A DNA stretch of 64,000 bases from Nephrocerus scutellatus. Lineage: Eukaryota; Arthropoda; Insecta; Diptera; Pipunculidae. The DNA lies in assembly GCA_947095585.1 (NCBI GenBank), contig OX352765.1, positions 28,178,254 to 28,242,253 of the forward strand. Reading direction: 5' to 3'. Shown here one piece after another: positions 1 through 11,784 of the stretch. The notes below the pieces were generated by a model. The model was given only the letters and a program-made list of their open reading frames with translations, was not told the DNA's origin and made no database searches. The position numbers were made by a program, and so were the translations under genes. The number at the start of each line of letters is the position of its first letter. Within the stretch, counting starts at the first letter, position 1.

Positions 1-600
1 GTGCAAACCTATGAAGAACATACAGACACAGACTTTCGCTTTTATAAATGTAGATATGCGCTTGAGTTGACTGCGGTTGGATTTAAAACAACTGTTTTCA
101 TTTTATTTTTTATATAAAAGCTGGGCCACACTTTTATAATTGCTCTTATACAACACCAGCATACAAACAGTTGCCATAAATTATTATTTGCAAAAGAGGC
201 AATTATGTTAAAACGATTCCTCCCAAAAAAAAAAAACAAAAACAAATTGTCAACTCACAAAAAGTATTGTGCACACGATGTTATATTAATTTTTTACTTT
301 TTTCCATACTTATGTATGCAATATCATGACATATGCAAATAGCAAATAGTTGCTGTTAGCTAATTTTAGTGGATGTGCTCCTTTTCCAGTGGGAGGTTTG
401 TCGGGGTTGCAAGCGTTTGTTTCTATCTTAACAGTTGACCATATGTGCGTATGTGCTAACATTTATTTTACGTTATACCACCAACTAGGAATGTGAGTTC
501 GGAAGAGCACCGTACATTCAAACCCAAACTAGAGTGCAAATATGCAAATTAATAAATTACAAAATATCCAACGATTCTTTTTTGGAAACATCAAAATGCC
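1..600. other. AT-rich intergenic DNA, nothing recognised
   Basis: No reading frame with a recognisable family, splice pattern or repeat was seen. The sequence is AT-rich with short A and T runs, as in fly intergenic DNA. Confidence 0.6.
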
Positions 601-610
601 ACCCAACTGT

Positions 611-628
611 GGGGGGGGGGGGGGGGGG
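611..628. repeat. Poly-G homopolymer tract (18 G)
   Basis: An uninterrupted run of G is visible just after an AT-rich stretch. Runs this long are prone to length error in sequencing, so the exact count is uncertain. Confidence 0.9.
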
Positions 629-659
629 CCTTTATATAAAATCCAATAATAAAATCTAA

Positions 660-1035
660 TAAAGCGCTACCTTGCGACACTCAACCCTTGGGGCTTTGGG
701 TAACATATTGCATGACCGATTTTAGTGTCGAATCCATAGTTTTCGGGGTCGCTTATAGGAATAATGTAAAAATACTGATAAAAAACCTATAGGACTCTAG
801 AGGTTGTGGTGTGGCATGACCGATGTAAGTGTCGAATCCATAGTTTTTAGGGTAGCTGAGCTAATTAGTGGTGGTAAGACAACCTTAAACCCACAGGTTT
901 CGAGTAGGAAGGGTATATCATATGACATGAGCGGCACTATCATCCGAATCCATAGCTTTTTGCCGGGTCGATATAAATAGTGACGGTAACACGTCCCTAT
1001 CATCTCTAGGTATGGTTGTAGGAAGGGTATGTATG
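660..1035 (+). repeat. Degenerate tandem repeat array, about three units
   Basis: The phrase GTCGAATCCATAGTTTT recurs at about 726 and 832 and in diverged form at about 940. Each time it is preceded by a CATGAC-like word and followed by a GGGTCG/GGGTAG-like word and an ATAGTGACGGTA-like segment. Spacing is roughly 105-125 bp. The same unit occurs in the opposite orientation near 54.9-55.1 kb, so this is a dispersed family. No coding potential was seen. Confidence 0.65.
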
Positions 1036-1140
1036 ACATTTCAAAGTAATCTAAAAAGCAGATTTTGAAAGTTTGTTTACTAAACTTTTGCCATTCGAAC
1101 ATTCTTAACATAACATCAAAAAATGCTTTTTTTATGATGT

Positions 1141-2075
1141 ACACACGTTGAAGGGATTTGCACCCTTATAATGCTCAGCACAGCGTGGGCGTAAGGATAT
1201 TTGGAAAAGATGATATGTCTATGCACGTGCGTCTTAAATAACTGTAGATCATACAAGCCCGGAAACACAGTGTCGGGCAATTAATTCCACATAACTATTG
1301 TGCGGCTGAAAAGGAACCCATAAATTGGTAAGTACGTCCGCCTAATGGTAGTCTCGTGGATTCGAGTTGAGGCACGGGTATTTCGGATGGGTTGGATAAT
1401 ACATCTTGATATTTCTTTTGAACACCGCTTGTGGAAAAAGCGATGAAACAGTGACAAGCAGGAAACATTCCTACGATGTTCAAGCGATTCGATTGTTTTC
1501 GCGATATTTACGTCAACAGTAAGTTTTATCGCGCGGTTCGGAATTTTGTCTAGTAGATGTAATGTGGTCTTGTGTGCACCTGCCTCCAATACATGCCTCG
1601 AGCGCAGTGGCTCAGTGGAAAAGCGCATGGCTACTGAGCACGGGTTTGTGGTTCACTCACAGTAACAGCAAAAGTATTTTTCACCTCTCGCCACCTAACT
1701 TGTCACGGAAAGCTTCTCAATTAGCCGTTCGGATCCGGACTTAAATTGTAGGTCCCTTCCATTTGTGTCCAAAAATATACATGCACAACAGAAATAGTCG
1801 CGAGAAGCTAGGCCTTGGACAGCAACGGTCTGTCGCGCTGAATATTATTATTGTTATTATTATATGCCTCGTAAATAGTAGCCAGATCTGCGGGAGTGAA
1901 GTACATTTTGCACCGTTTTAGGAAACCTAAACATTTTGCAGCATTCTTTGCGAGGGCAAATATGTGGTCGAAGCTTGTTGTTGACGCACATACCGAATTC
2001 AAGAAGCCTACGATCAACGAATTTTTGATTGTCTGCTTGGCAATCGTCTCGAAATGTTGCTAACTTCATTCTGTA
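1141..2075 (-). mobile_element. LINE (Jockey/CR1-like) RT C-terminal and 3' end, interrupted by a SINE
   Basis: Read on the minus strand, the part right of the SINE encodes a LINE RT segment (A-A-K-C-L-G-F-L-K-R-C-K-M-Y-F-T then a TIYEAY-like end). After the SINE the reading continues with H-R-R-N-V-S-C-L-S-L-F-H-R-F and R-N-T-R-A-S-T-R-I-H. It ends with the W-N-E-L-P-D-T-V-F-P-x-x-Y motif typical of the C-terminal domain of insect non-LTR polymerases. The 3' tail contains GCCCACGCTGTGC and a TTATAAGGGTGCAAA word that recurs in other copies here. Frameshifts and stops make it a pseudogene. Confidence 0.8.
1601..1863 (+). mobile_element. tRNA-derived SINE (family 1), nested in a LINE
   Basis: The 5' part has an A-box-like word (GTGGCTCAGTGG) and a decayed B box. 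The body shares GGAAAGCTTCTCAATT, CCGTTCGGATCCGG and CCTTGGACAGCAA with the copy near 60.5 kb, and the tail is a TTATTATTG-type simple repeat. Perfect 8-bp direct repeats ATGCCTCG flank it at 1593-1600 and 1864-1871, which supports retroposition with target-site duplication. It splits the minus-strand LINE reading frame. Confidence 0.85.
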
Positions 2076-2079
2076 TTTC

Positions 2080-4560
2080 TTATGATACGAGTAGAAGGTA
2101 AAAGTTCGTTAACTTACCAACATAACGATCAAAATCCATACAAACGTGTAGTTCTTAAGGAAAAGCTTTCCCATTGTGAGAGCACTGTTCACTATTCACC
2201 ACTCATTATGTCCACTAATTCACTAAATTTCAATTTAATCGTTCGAGAAGTCTTAAAAAGCACATAAAATCCGATTTGGAAGGGTTGGTATATGTGTAGA
2301 CAGCCAACCTGCAATCAAAGCCATTCATGCAACCGTCAACAACTCGAAACCTGTTTAACAGTTCAATTCCATACTGAATTGGTTTCGATTTGTCAAATCC
2401 CAGGCATTACTATCGTGTATGGGCGAGGGGTAGGGCAACGAGAGTGCGGAAGAATTGACAAAAAAGAGCGCCACTAAAGACACTGGTTAAATGGAAGGAA
2501 TTAGCTGACCAATGAGCTCTGTCAAGGAATAAATTCTCTCGTTCTTTACTACTAACTGACAACTAAGGTGGAGCAGTCTGACCAACTGCATAATGGCCCT
2601 CCTACATTAAAAGAAGAACCATTGAGTTGATCTCAATATATTCTCAAGATTAATTTAACGCCAATGCTGTGCTATGCATATAGTCGAGCATGAGAAGGGT
2701 GCGTATCACTTTACGCGTGCGCAAATTATATATAAAAAAAATATTGCCCGAATTGTGGGTATCAGTACGGGTCACTGGGTATCAGTACCGGTCACGGGAA
2801 ATATGCTGGCGCCGCAAATAGGTAAATGAGAAAGAAACTCTAATACTCTACCTTTGCAGATGTCCAGGCCCTAGACTCGTATCGTTTCGTATCTGAATGC
2901 TACAATCTGGATTAAAAAAACATCCGAATAATACTGAATAGGTCTTCCATTACGAGTACTTCTGGCGTTAGGTCCATTTTCGGACATGCATCATTTTGTT
3001 CATTGGGTGTTAGTACCAGGCTATGTCCGTCTGGTATTCCATTTTTTGTCTTTCTCCAGTCAACGTGGCAAGAATCCACTTCAACTGTCACAGTATACAT
3101 ACATATGTATATATATATTAACGTAAATAAATGCCTGCAATCAATTATTGCCGGTTGGATAACATTTTAGTTTAATGTTTCGTAAAAAATTGTGCACGCT
3201 CGCCACATGATCTCACTAATTTCGCAAATGGATTCAAAGGGAAAATGAGCTGAAGCGAATTTACGCTTTGCCAAAATTCACGCGCATCTAAACTTGGCAA
3301 ACATTTGGAAGCCATTAAGCAAATCAATCAATTTACCTGAACCACGTCCTAAGCGCGTACAGTTAAAGGAAATTCCGACGAAATTCTTAATTTCTTTCTG
3401 TGAAGTTCTAAAATTTCAACGAAATCCTCTTCTATAGAATTAAAGTTCATTAAAAACATTACCACCCATAATGAGTTTGCAGAGTTGTTGGCCATGGTAG
3501 GAGTATACCTATGCGGAAATGCCCGAAATACAGAGGCGGTACACACACACACACTGCACTATGCTTGCAGTTGATTTAGCATCAATCAGTGATGACTGTG
3601 CATTGGAGCGGAATTTAGTCAACACAAACGCCTGCTCTCAAGGAAAATTCCTTTTCCGACTTCTTGCTCTGTCCTAATTGTTGAAGGCATGACATGACTT
3701 TCTCGTATACGCCGCCTGGATCGCCTGATAAATGTCTGCTGAATGTGTTCTTATGGGACTTACTATAAAATGCATTAGACTGAAGGAAGTGTGCGCTCAG
3801 CTCTGGTACTCAGTTGGCGGGCGGGCATGACTGTCGGTCAGATAGGAATAATGAATTTGTAAGTAGATTCCACGACGATGGACGTTGACGATGCGAAGGA
3901 CGAATCTATTGTGTTTCAAGGAACAAACAAAGTGGTGTGCCCGTAAAGTGGATGGGCAAAGCGCTATAGCTGATTCATATATGGATGCTGATTTTTGTCT
4001 TCAAATTTTTACCACCCAGTGGTACAGCACAGCAAGTGGATAAATATGGGACATCAATTGTTCTTTCTCCGTTTATTTAATTGCCTTGTTAGAGAAGATG
4101 AACGACTTGGAGCATATAAATATTTAATCGAGATTCGAAGATGTTCCATGAGTCAAGAGCTGAATAATTGCGGCTCGTGTTGAACAAATTGAACTAATTG
4201 GATAAATTGATAATAAGGACGGCTTTTTATTGCTTATTCTACCATTGATAGTTTTATTGTACCTACTAACATTAAGAAATTATAGACAAAGTTTGATTTA
4301 ATTGAAAACAGACTATTACCGAACTTATGTGTCATTATTTAGACACTAAGCTTAGTCTACATTTGTTGGCCCAGTTGGTCCGACCGTAGTTGGCTTATAA
4401 CTCTGCTTTAAAGTGGACAGAAAAGAATAAAAAAAACCTCTGAACTTTTAATACATTTATTATTGAAACAAACTGAATGACCTTACGGTAATCGTTCAGT
4501 AGAATAGTGGCTCAAGTACCTCCGATTAAAGAGGCATCCACTTTCCCTTTACACAATTTA
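2080..4560. other. Unassigned DNA, no gene recognised
   Basis: Several short open frames exist but none has a recognisable motif, good start context or splice-compatible neighbours. A small direct duplication of about 20 bp (TGGGTATCAGTAC) lies near 2757-2800, a short TA run near 3106 and an (AC)7 run near 3540. This may be old, decayed repeat DNA. Confidence 0.5.
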
Positions 4561-4564
4561 ATCT

Positions 4565-5205
4565 GGATCTAGTTATTCAGATATTTTTTTATAATTCGCG
4601 CACGCTTCAAGAGGTTTGCATCGTTATAATGCTCGGCTATAAGCTTGGCACAGCGTGGGTGTTAAAGAAAAGGAGGAGAAAAGAGGAGATGTCTATGGGC
4701 TTGTGTTTTGAATGCCTGTGTATCAAAGTGATGTGGGAAGACAGAGCTTGGCAGAGCATTCCACACACGTGTTGTACGGCTGAGGAACGAATCCCTAACT
4801 TTAAATGTAGGTACGTCCGAAGATGGGCTTGAGGGTTAACTGATGAGCTTTTAGAGCGCCACGAGTATTGTAGTTGAATTCAAGGAGAGGTTGCATGCAG
4901 CTGGCTATTTCTCTTGAGCACCGCTAGAACTATATAGCAACTGCACGAGTACGAATGAATATCTGTCCCATAGAGTGTTCAATACTCTGAGGTGCAGGAG
5001 GCAGCAATGCACAATCTGGATGCGTGGAGCTAGCTGCGAAATGCGCAGCAAACAGATTGGCCTTGTCTATAGAGCTGACAACTGGAATGTCATTATACAG
5101 CCTCGTCGTTGGAATCGACGACGAGCCTGTATTTTTGATTCTTTTCACGAAAGATCAGAAATGTTTACTACCTTTGGGACATTGTAGTATTTTTTGAAGA
5201 TGGGT
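4565..5205 (-). mobile_element. Internally deleted LINE: pre-RT linker joined to C-terminus and 3' end
   Basis: On the minus strand the right part reads as the region between endonuclease and RT of an insect LINE (K-R-I-K-N-T-G-S-S-S-I-P and S-I-D-K-A-N-L-F-A-A-H-F-A-A-S-S-T). It passes directly near 4945 into the C-terminal domain (L-L-E-F-N-Y-N-T-R-G-A-L-K-A-H then R-V-W-N-A-L-P-S-S-V-F-P). The whole RT core is missing between them. The 3' tail again carries the CACGCTGTGC word. The element is closely related to the copy at 16.5-16.9 kb. Confidence 0.75.
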
Positions 5206-5239
5206 ATTGCAATCGGAATATGAATATGAATATGACATC

Positions 5240-5775
5240 GTTCAAATGTTCACCGCAGCTGTGCTCGGTGGCACATCTTCGGGGAGTCCAATTTTCGATG
5301 ACTTTGTCGCATAAATCTGGCTGAATAGCTCCTAAGCAAGAAGTCTTTGGGCGTTAAATCGCACAAACTCGCAGCCGCGCGAGATGGCCATGCCCTCAAA
5401 TCGCGCCAAACAGTGGCTTTGTCGGGATGCATTTGGTGCTGGTCTATCTCGTTGGTTTGGTATCGTCCCGAATACGAAAATTTTGGTTATTAACACATCC
5501 ATTCGTCCGAAAATGCGCCTCGTCGCTAAAAATTATATTTTGGTGAAATTTGTGTCAATTTCCATCTGCTTCAGAGCACAACCAGCGAACACACGGCGAT
5601 GTCTATGGTCCTGGATCAGTTGGATTTTATTCATGTGCAGACCTAAGTCCCGACGCAAAATTCGCAAAGTTGAAGTAGCAGAAAGGCCAAGTTCTTGTGA
5701 ACGACTAGACATTGACTGCCTCGGCTTTTCCAGTACACTCTCACGCACAGCAGCGATGTTTTCATCAGACCTTGC
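5240..5775 (-). pseudogene. Mariner-like transposase relic (DUF4817 type)
   Basis: Minus-strand translation gives a helix-turn-helix segment (P-R-Q-S-M-S-S-R-S-Q-E-L-G-L-S) followed by I-L-R-R-D-L-G-L-H-M-N-K-I-Q-L. In another frame it gives the core around the second catalytic region (a decayed S-D-E-A-H-F, then V-N-N-Q-N-F-R-I). The sequence then jumps to the C-terminal S-C-D-L-T-P-K-D-F-L-L block, so the centre of the catalytic domain is deleted. Several frameshifts confirm it is dead. Confidence 0.75.
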
Positions 5776-5804
5776 GTGACGTACGTGTGTTGGCTATCGC
5801 TATC

Positions 5805-5868
5805 TATCGAACCGGTTGACTTGAATTTCGCCGCTATATCGAACCGGTTGACTTGAATTTCGCCGCTA
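5805..5868. repeat. Perfect 32-bp tandem duplication
   Basis: Two adjacent identical 32-bp copies begin with TATCGAACCGGTTGACTTG. They sit just outside the 5' end of the neighbouring minus-strand mariner relic. Confidence 0.95.
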
Positions 5869-5869
5869 T

Positions 5870-7140
5870 AACCTAACAAATTTCGAGTGTCACAATTGAA
5901 AGACCCTTTAGAACTACCAAGCACCTTGTGGATAGACCGAACAAAAACACTGTTAAGTTCCTTTTAGTAATCCCTAGAAGAAACTGTCGGAGTATAGTTG
6001 GTTTACAGCCGACAGGGCACAACACAACTATAAGTCATAAGTTCAAGTTGGGATTGTAAGCCTAAAGGAGGAAGAAGAAACAACATTTCCTATGTAGCTG
6101 TCCCTGTTTTTTCCGACTAAGGATTAACGTTTTGGGAAGGGGTATAATAACGATAGAAGAACTTCGCTATCAAAACGAAGAGATTTGAATAGTTAACCTC
6201 TTTAATTACGAATGCAACAGCCGACTACGGTCTGAGTGCTCTGGGTTGATGAACTTTTGAATATACACCGAACACAAGTCCATTTTTTGTGCTTGTGCGT
6301 GGCTAATACATGAGGTGCACTTACACCAAACTATAAACGTTTTTAAGAAATGCCCGCTAAATGGTGTAGACACGAACTATTTTGAATTATTTTTTAATGA
6401 AATGACTTTCGTTCGTCGCGTATATTAAAGCAGACAAGCTGTTTTGAATTTCTCAAGACCTTTCCATACCTAATCTAGGTAATCTAAAGAATCTAACTAT
6501 AAGAGCCTAAAAGGAGGTGCACACCTATTCCTTGTCCCAGGTACCATGCTTATTGCTTTTACAGTGATGTAACTCCAACATTGACGAGCAGCTCACATAG
6601 TGTATTATTAACAAAAATACGCTCGCCAAGTTCCTTTACGTTTCATCTGAACTCACATTAAGGAAGAAGGTGTTGGTCGGTAAGCCGGTAATCAACTGCA
6701 CTGATGACAACTTATATATGTGTTTTCTTAAAGTAAGTCACGTTACTGCGCTGTCCAAAATTCAACAGTTAAAGCCAATTTTCACAAGTGAACGTGCGAC
6801 TTGGGATTGGCTGTTAATGTTAAAGAGCATTGAATGCTCGTTCACAGCTGGATTACTCGCCGCCGCCATCGTGGGATGGAACAATATTCAACACTCCTTC
6901 TATCTATTTTCTACGTTCATTTTGAATTCTGAGTGGCACTGCAGTGCAGTGCTATAACGGTGTTACCTTATACAATTATATCGCTAACTTTTCGCTCGGC
7001 TAAACGTGAGAAAAGATAGCGTAGTATAGGGTTCCTATTTATGGAATTGTACGTAAGTTTCAATTTCACAGGTGGGGGGGTGTGTATTTTAGAAGGTAGC
7101 TTTTTGATAGCTTCCTTACGAGGATAGTCTGAGAAGTTTC
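5870..7140. other. Unassigned DNA, no gene recognised
   Basis: A 95-codon open frame at 6670-6957 starts with a non-ATG codon and has no recognisable motif. Base composition is ordinary for the window. A G7 run lies near 7074. Confidence 0.5.
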
Positions 7141-7144
7141 CGAC

Positions 7145-8075
7145 CTGAACATGAAGACGGCAGCACTCGTCAACAATAGCTAGGGAATGTGTTTGCGCAT
7201 ATTTTGAAAGGTAGTCACTAAAATTGCAGGCATTTTCGACGCGCAGTTGCTTCTTGACAATCGTTTGAGTGAGTCAATATGAGTGTTTTTGTGAAAATGA
7301 AAAAAATCGCGTATCGAGCTGTGATTGTTTTTGAAAGGCAATACGCCTACGCAAATCAAAGACGAGTTGGACGCTGTGTACGGGGACTCTACATCATCGT
7401 GAAATTTTGGGCAGCTGAGTCTATACGTAGCCGTACTAACTTGGGAGACGTATGGGACGTATGAAAACTGCAACCAGTGACGATAACATCGCTCAAGTTT
7501 ATCAAATAGTGCTAGACGACCGTCGAATTAAAGTGAAGATAGACAACAGAGGCCATGAATATGTCCAAAGAAACAAAAATACAGTCAAAACAGTGTACTG
7601 CGTAGGGGGAATCGGCCAAAAAAAAACAAAGTCTGTTTTCTCGGCTTGGAAGGTGATGGCGACTTTTTTGGGTTAGTCATGGAGTTATCTTAATCGATTA
7701 TCTTCAAAAAGAAAAAACCATAACAGGAGCATACTAGGCATCATTACTTGACGAGCTGAAGGCTAAAAACCACGGAAAAACGGTCACATTTGCAGAAAAA
7801 AGACAAGACACCTCTTACGCCTCAGCGGTTGCCATGGTGAAAATCCACGAATTACAGTTTGAACTGCTTGATCACCAGATCTACCCCCAAGTGACTTTTT
7901 TATGTTCCCTAAACTAAAAGTTGCGCTCGGAGGACAGAGATTTTCGTAAAATGAGGAGGTCAATCATCACCTTTGTAAACAATTATTTTGTAGAGAACGT
8001 GAACAGTGAGTACTACTTTGACGGGTTAATGAGATGGGAGCATCGTTGGAATGTGTAAAACATACAAGAAGACTT
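7145..8075 (+). pseudogene. Mariner transposase relic (SETMAR/mariner type)
   Basis: Successive frames give the mariner N-terminal helix-turn-helix region (W-A-A-E-S-I-R-S-R-T-N-L near 7410, then D-D-N-I-A-Q-V-Y-Q-I-V-L-D-D-R-R-I-K-V near 7480 and E-A-M-N-M-S-K-E). These are followed by S-H-G-V-I-L-I-D-Y-L-Q-K near 7680, G-A-Y-Y-A-S-L-L-D-E-L-K-A, S-A-V-A-M-V-K-I-H-E-L and K-V-A-L-G-G-Q-R-F. The segment with the first catalytic aspartate (normally T-V-D-E-T-W) is missing. At least four frame changes and internal stops are present. It is a different mariner lineage from the minus-strand relics. Confidence 0.85.
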
Positions 8076-8079
8076 TTTT

Positions 8080-8290
8080 TTCTTATAATGTACACGCGCT
8101 AAAGGGGTTAGCACCCTTATAATGCTTAGCACAGCGTGCGCGTTAGGAAATTAGGGAGAGGAAAGGATGAGATATCTATGCACGCGTGTCTTAAACGACT
8201 GCAGATCATAAAAAAGCGGAAACACAGAATCAGGCAAATCATTCCACATAACTATCGTGCGGCTATGTAGATAACTAAAAATAAATTTAA
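8080..8290 (-). mobile_element. LINE 3' end fragment
   Basis: This is a 5'-truncated copy of the LINE family at 1.1-2.1 kb. It shares the AGCACCCTTATAATGCTTAG word, the CACAGCGTG word and the segment encoding the C-terminal W-N-x-L-P region. It abuts the 3' end of the plus-strand mariner relic. Confidence 0.7.
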
Positions 8291-8299
8291 AGAAAAAAT

Positions 8300-8620
8300 G
8301 TCTTGTATCTTTGTTGAATTGGAAACATTTCAGACCACCCTCGTATTTCTGCTTAAGTTGAGTTACTTTCTTTTAAACAAATTAATCAATATATATATAT
8401 ATATATGAAAAAGTGGAATAAGCCATCGATTAACCCAATTTTCTGTGATTTTCGCATAAATCCGGCTATATTCCGACCGGTCATTTTGCATTAGATGTTA
8501 GTCCTAAGGTCGTCTAAAGTCTCTGCCTTATTTGCATAGACCGTTCACTTGACAAAGTCTCGAAAAAAAATTAAAGATCGATTTTTACAACTTTTCTTTT
8601 CCACTCTTTTTCTCCCATTC
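8300..8620 (-). mobile_element. Probable mariner 3' terminal fragment in AT-rich DNA
   Basis: The segment around 8447-8540 (TTCGCATAAATCCGGCTA and TAGTCCTAAGGTCGTC) matches the edge of the minus-strand mariner relic at 17.2-17.35 kb (TTCGCATAAATCGGGCA, TGATCCTAAGGTCGA). The remainder is AT-rich with an (AT)n run near 8391-8406. Confidence 0.5.
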
Positions 8621-9519
8621 CAGATTCCATAGGCCATGACAGTTGCAATTGAAGAATTATCGTTACAATTTTACTCAACACATAGAAAAAAATAAACAAA
8701 AAAAATTAGTAGTCAAGCAGAAAGTAAAGCAACAGCAGCCGCAGCAGCAGCACCTAGAAGTCGTTCTCAAGCGGCAACAATTTAGAAATGCATTAGTTTC
8801 TGTCAACGCGGATGTCGTCACCTCAATCGTTGAAATACCATCATCTTCAGTAGTAGCAAAAACACGTCTTTGCTTTCAAAATGGGTTTCAGACAGGATCA
8901 CAACAATCAGCATCACTTCATCCATCACGCCGACATCAATTTCCTGGCATAGGCAACAATAGCAGCAGATTTAGACTCTAATCTTGAGGCACCAGCAGCA
9001 TCCCAACACAAAGGAAATATCAATTCTTATTTAAAGCATTATGTATACTTTTGTTTTTTTTTTCTCTCTTTACTACAATAATAATAATCATTGTAATTAT
9101 GTTCACCGTCGTCACTACACAACCACCCAACACAATTATATGTAATTATTATGATAATTCTCAAAACAATAGGATTGGCAACAGTTTTCTAGTTTAGTAT
9201 TATAGTGTGACCACATAGAAGACGGTAAACAATTCATCAGAGCAGCAACAATATTGACACTCCAATACACAGTAATTAGTAACCATACAGTAAACCAAGA
9301 AAAAACACAGTAAATCAGGAAGGAAAGTCCAAAATTACACTTTATGTCATCGGGTGATAAATGTGAGAACGCTTGACTTATTCACTCAATTTGGGCGAGT
9401 CATGTGAGTGCAGTTTTTTTAAAATTGGTTTTTTAATTTTATATTTTCCTTTAAATCGACCAACAAAAAACAAATGTTTTCCATAATAAGGAAATATTCA
9501 CAAGTAAACAATCAACCGA

Positions 9520-9600
9520 AACTCATCCTATTACTCACTCACTCACTCACTCAATTACCCACTCTCCCACTCATTTACTCACTCACTCATTCCATTCTTT
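9520..9600. repeat. (ACTC)n microsatellite, interrupted
   Basis: Multiple CTCA/ACTC tetranucleotides run in tandem with interruptions (TCACTCACTCACTCACTCAA and a second cluster near 9578). Confidence 0.9.
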
Positions 9601-10746
9601 TACTCACTAATCCAAGTCTATATCTCTAACTTTGAATGAGAATCGAAAATCTTAATACAAAAAACAATGAAAAATTGAAAAAGAAAAAATAAATTAAAAT
9701 ACAAGAAATATTTTTTTATTGAAAACTTAACAAACACAAACAAACAAAACAAGAAACAAAATAAAACAAAAAATATGAAACTTTGTATTCACGAAGCAAA
9801 GATGCTGTGATAGAATCTGTTTGACGTTTACTATGTACGTTCCCCTAGATGAAAAGTGTGTGTCAACATTGTAATGAACATTGAAACAAAAACAAAAATA
9901 TTTTGCAAAAAAAAAAATGAAACAAACAAACCATTTTATTAAGAACAAAAACCACAACAACCAAAAAATTTGTAAAGCACATGATTTTACAAAAAAAAAA
10001 CGAGAGGAGGAGCAGGATAAACTGCAAAACTCGTCATAGTATTTTGATTTTGTATGAATGAGCCAAAGGAGTTTAAGAAGGTACATTTTGGTTTTTTGAG
10101 AGTTTGTGAGAAGCAACTTAAAAGTCAAGATTCAAAGTTATACGCATTAAATTAAAAGAATCTTTATTAACAAAATATTTCATCCTTTTTCAACCAGAAG
10201 AACGAATATGACTGGTCCTTTACTTGCAATTCCAAATTTGTAGAAATTGCTATAAAAACAGCCATAAAAGTTCTTTAAAAGTTCTGATTCGATTTATGCC
10301 GAAATCTTTAGGGAGACAAAACATAAATGTTTTTTATGAACTTCCAAGATTTTAATTTTATCTTTTATTTTTAAATAAGACCAACATTATTTATTAATTC
10401 GCAAATATTTAAAATTGACGCGATAGAGATGTTATATTTGTTAGGGTCCAAGGACTAGCTACTCACTACTGACTACTACTTTGTTTGTTAGACATTCGCG
10501 ATAGGTGGGACCTTGGAAAGGTTTTTTGGTGTTTTCTATGATTTGAACTTTAAACCAACGCTCAGTAGTCGAATGCACTGACCTCTAGAGCATTATTAGT
10601 AACACCACTAGTAACATAACATAAAAAAAATGAATCTTTCCTTCTCATTCTCTCTTTACCAAAACAACGACACTCGTTTGTTGAGGCATCCCTACATTTG
10701 ATGTATTTTTTTAAAATCCGAAAGAAATCCACATTAAAAATTTTAC

Positions 10747-10748
<2 letters not shown>

Positions 10749-10792
<44 letters not shown>
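10749..10792. repeat. (GA)22 microsatellite
   Basis: A perfect 44-base alternation of G and A is directly visible. Confidence 0.98.
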
Positions 10793-10796
<4 letters not shown>

Positions 10797-10825
10797 GCCA
10801 GCCAGAGAGTAACGAATTTGCTTTT

Positions 10826-10987
10826 CAACTTTTCTCTCCGGCAAATGCTTTGACAGTTCTCTCACAGAGTTTGAAGTTTATTCTGACATTTATTCTTGTT
10901 TGCCTGTACGGCGACAACGCATTCATTGGGCCATCTCTTTGCGTTACATACGTCGCCGCAACAGATTTCATGGGCTGGGCCCTTAAC
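10826..10987 (+). repeat. Half copy of the MITE-like element found at 11.8-12.1 kb
   Basis: It shares AATGCTTTGACAG, TTTGAAGTTTATT, CATCTCTTTGCGT and a terminal CTGGGCCCT with the right half of the MITE-like element about 1.1 kb downstream. No matching left terminus was found nearby. Confidence 0.7.
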
Positions 10988-11569
10988 GTACGTTTTTTTT
11001 AATGAGAGAAAATTTTCGCTTCGCTCTAAAACGGGGTTGAGAATCTTTAACCGATAAAACCAACTGTACAGAAACTGGCAGAAATGGCAGAAAATGTTAC
11101 TGCCAAATTTTTGGTTCAATTTTCTATTAGACCGCCTCAGACGATTGGCACAAAAATTTTGATGGAATTTTCGATTCCAGCTAGTTGTACATTGAACCTC
11201 TTCAACTTTGAGACTAAACAATTTCAAATTAAGACTAAATACATAATACTAAATACTTAAATCACTTCTGACTCCAGTTTTTAGGTTTCACCAAGCATAT
11301 TCAATTGCATTAAATATTAGATTATATGGGCCAAGTCTTAGTAGGCGATTATTGAGAAATTCCTCAACGGCGACATTACAAGGAGCTTTATCAATTACCA
11401 TTACAATTTATGTGTGGTTTATATTTTGAGTATTATGAAGACAACAACACATTAAGTTAAGTTTCGCTCTGGTTTCTTAAATGCCCCTATTCTGATTTCA
11501 TGATAATTTAAACCCATGTTGCCTATACATCTAATTACATTTATATTAGATCGTATAATTCCTGCTGCA

Positions 11570-11770
11570 ATGTCTGTCTGTCTGCCTGTTTGCCGTGGAA
11601 TGTTGCGATCAATTTTTAACTCACTTCTCAAAGCCCGATTTTATTGAAACTTTACAAATATGTGTATTTCCGGCGACAACACCTTCTTTAGGAAGTGTGT
11701 TAAAAATTTATCACAAGATCTGACCAGCCAGTCCGCCAGCCACGGGCACGCGAAGAGAATTTAAAAAAAA
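11570..11770. repeat. Foldback copy of the (CCAG)n repeat family
   Basis: The left part carries the family's 3' end in reverse orientation (GCGATCAATTTTTAACTCAC, AAGCCCGATTTTATTGAAAC). The right part carries the same end in forward orientation (TTAAAAATTTATCACAAGAT, CCAGCCACGGGCACGCG, AGAGAATTTAAAA). Two terminal modules thus face outward within about 200 bp. A GTCT/GCCT run near 11575 replaces the usual GGCT run. Confidence 0.7.
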
Positions 11771-11784
11771 CGAACGCCACATAA

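Noticed and set aside
8643..8981. 112-residue Q-rich frame
   Set aside because: CAG repeats and A-rich DNA keep it open. There is no domain, and it lies in a UTR-like low-complexity tract.
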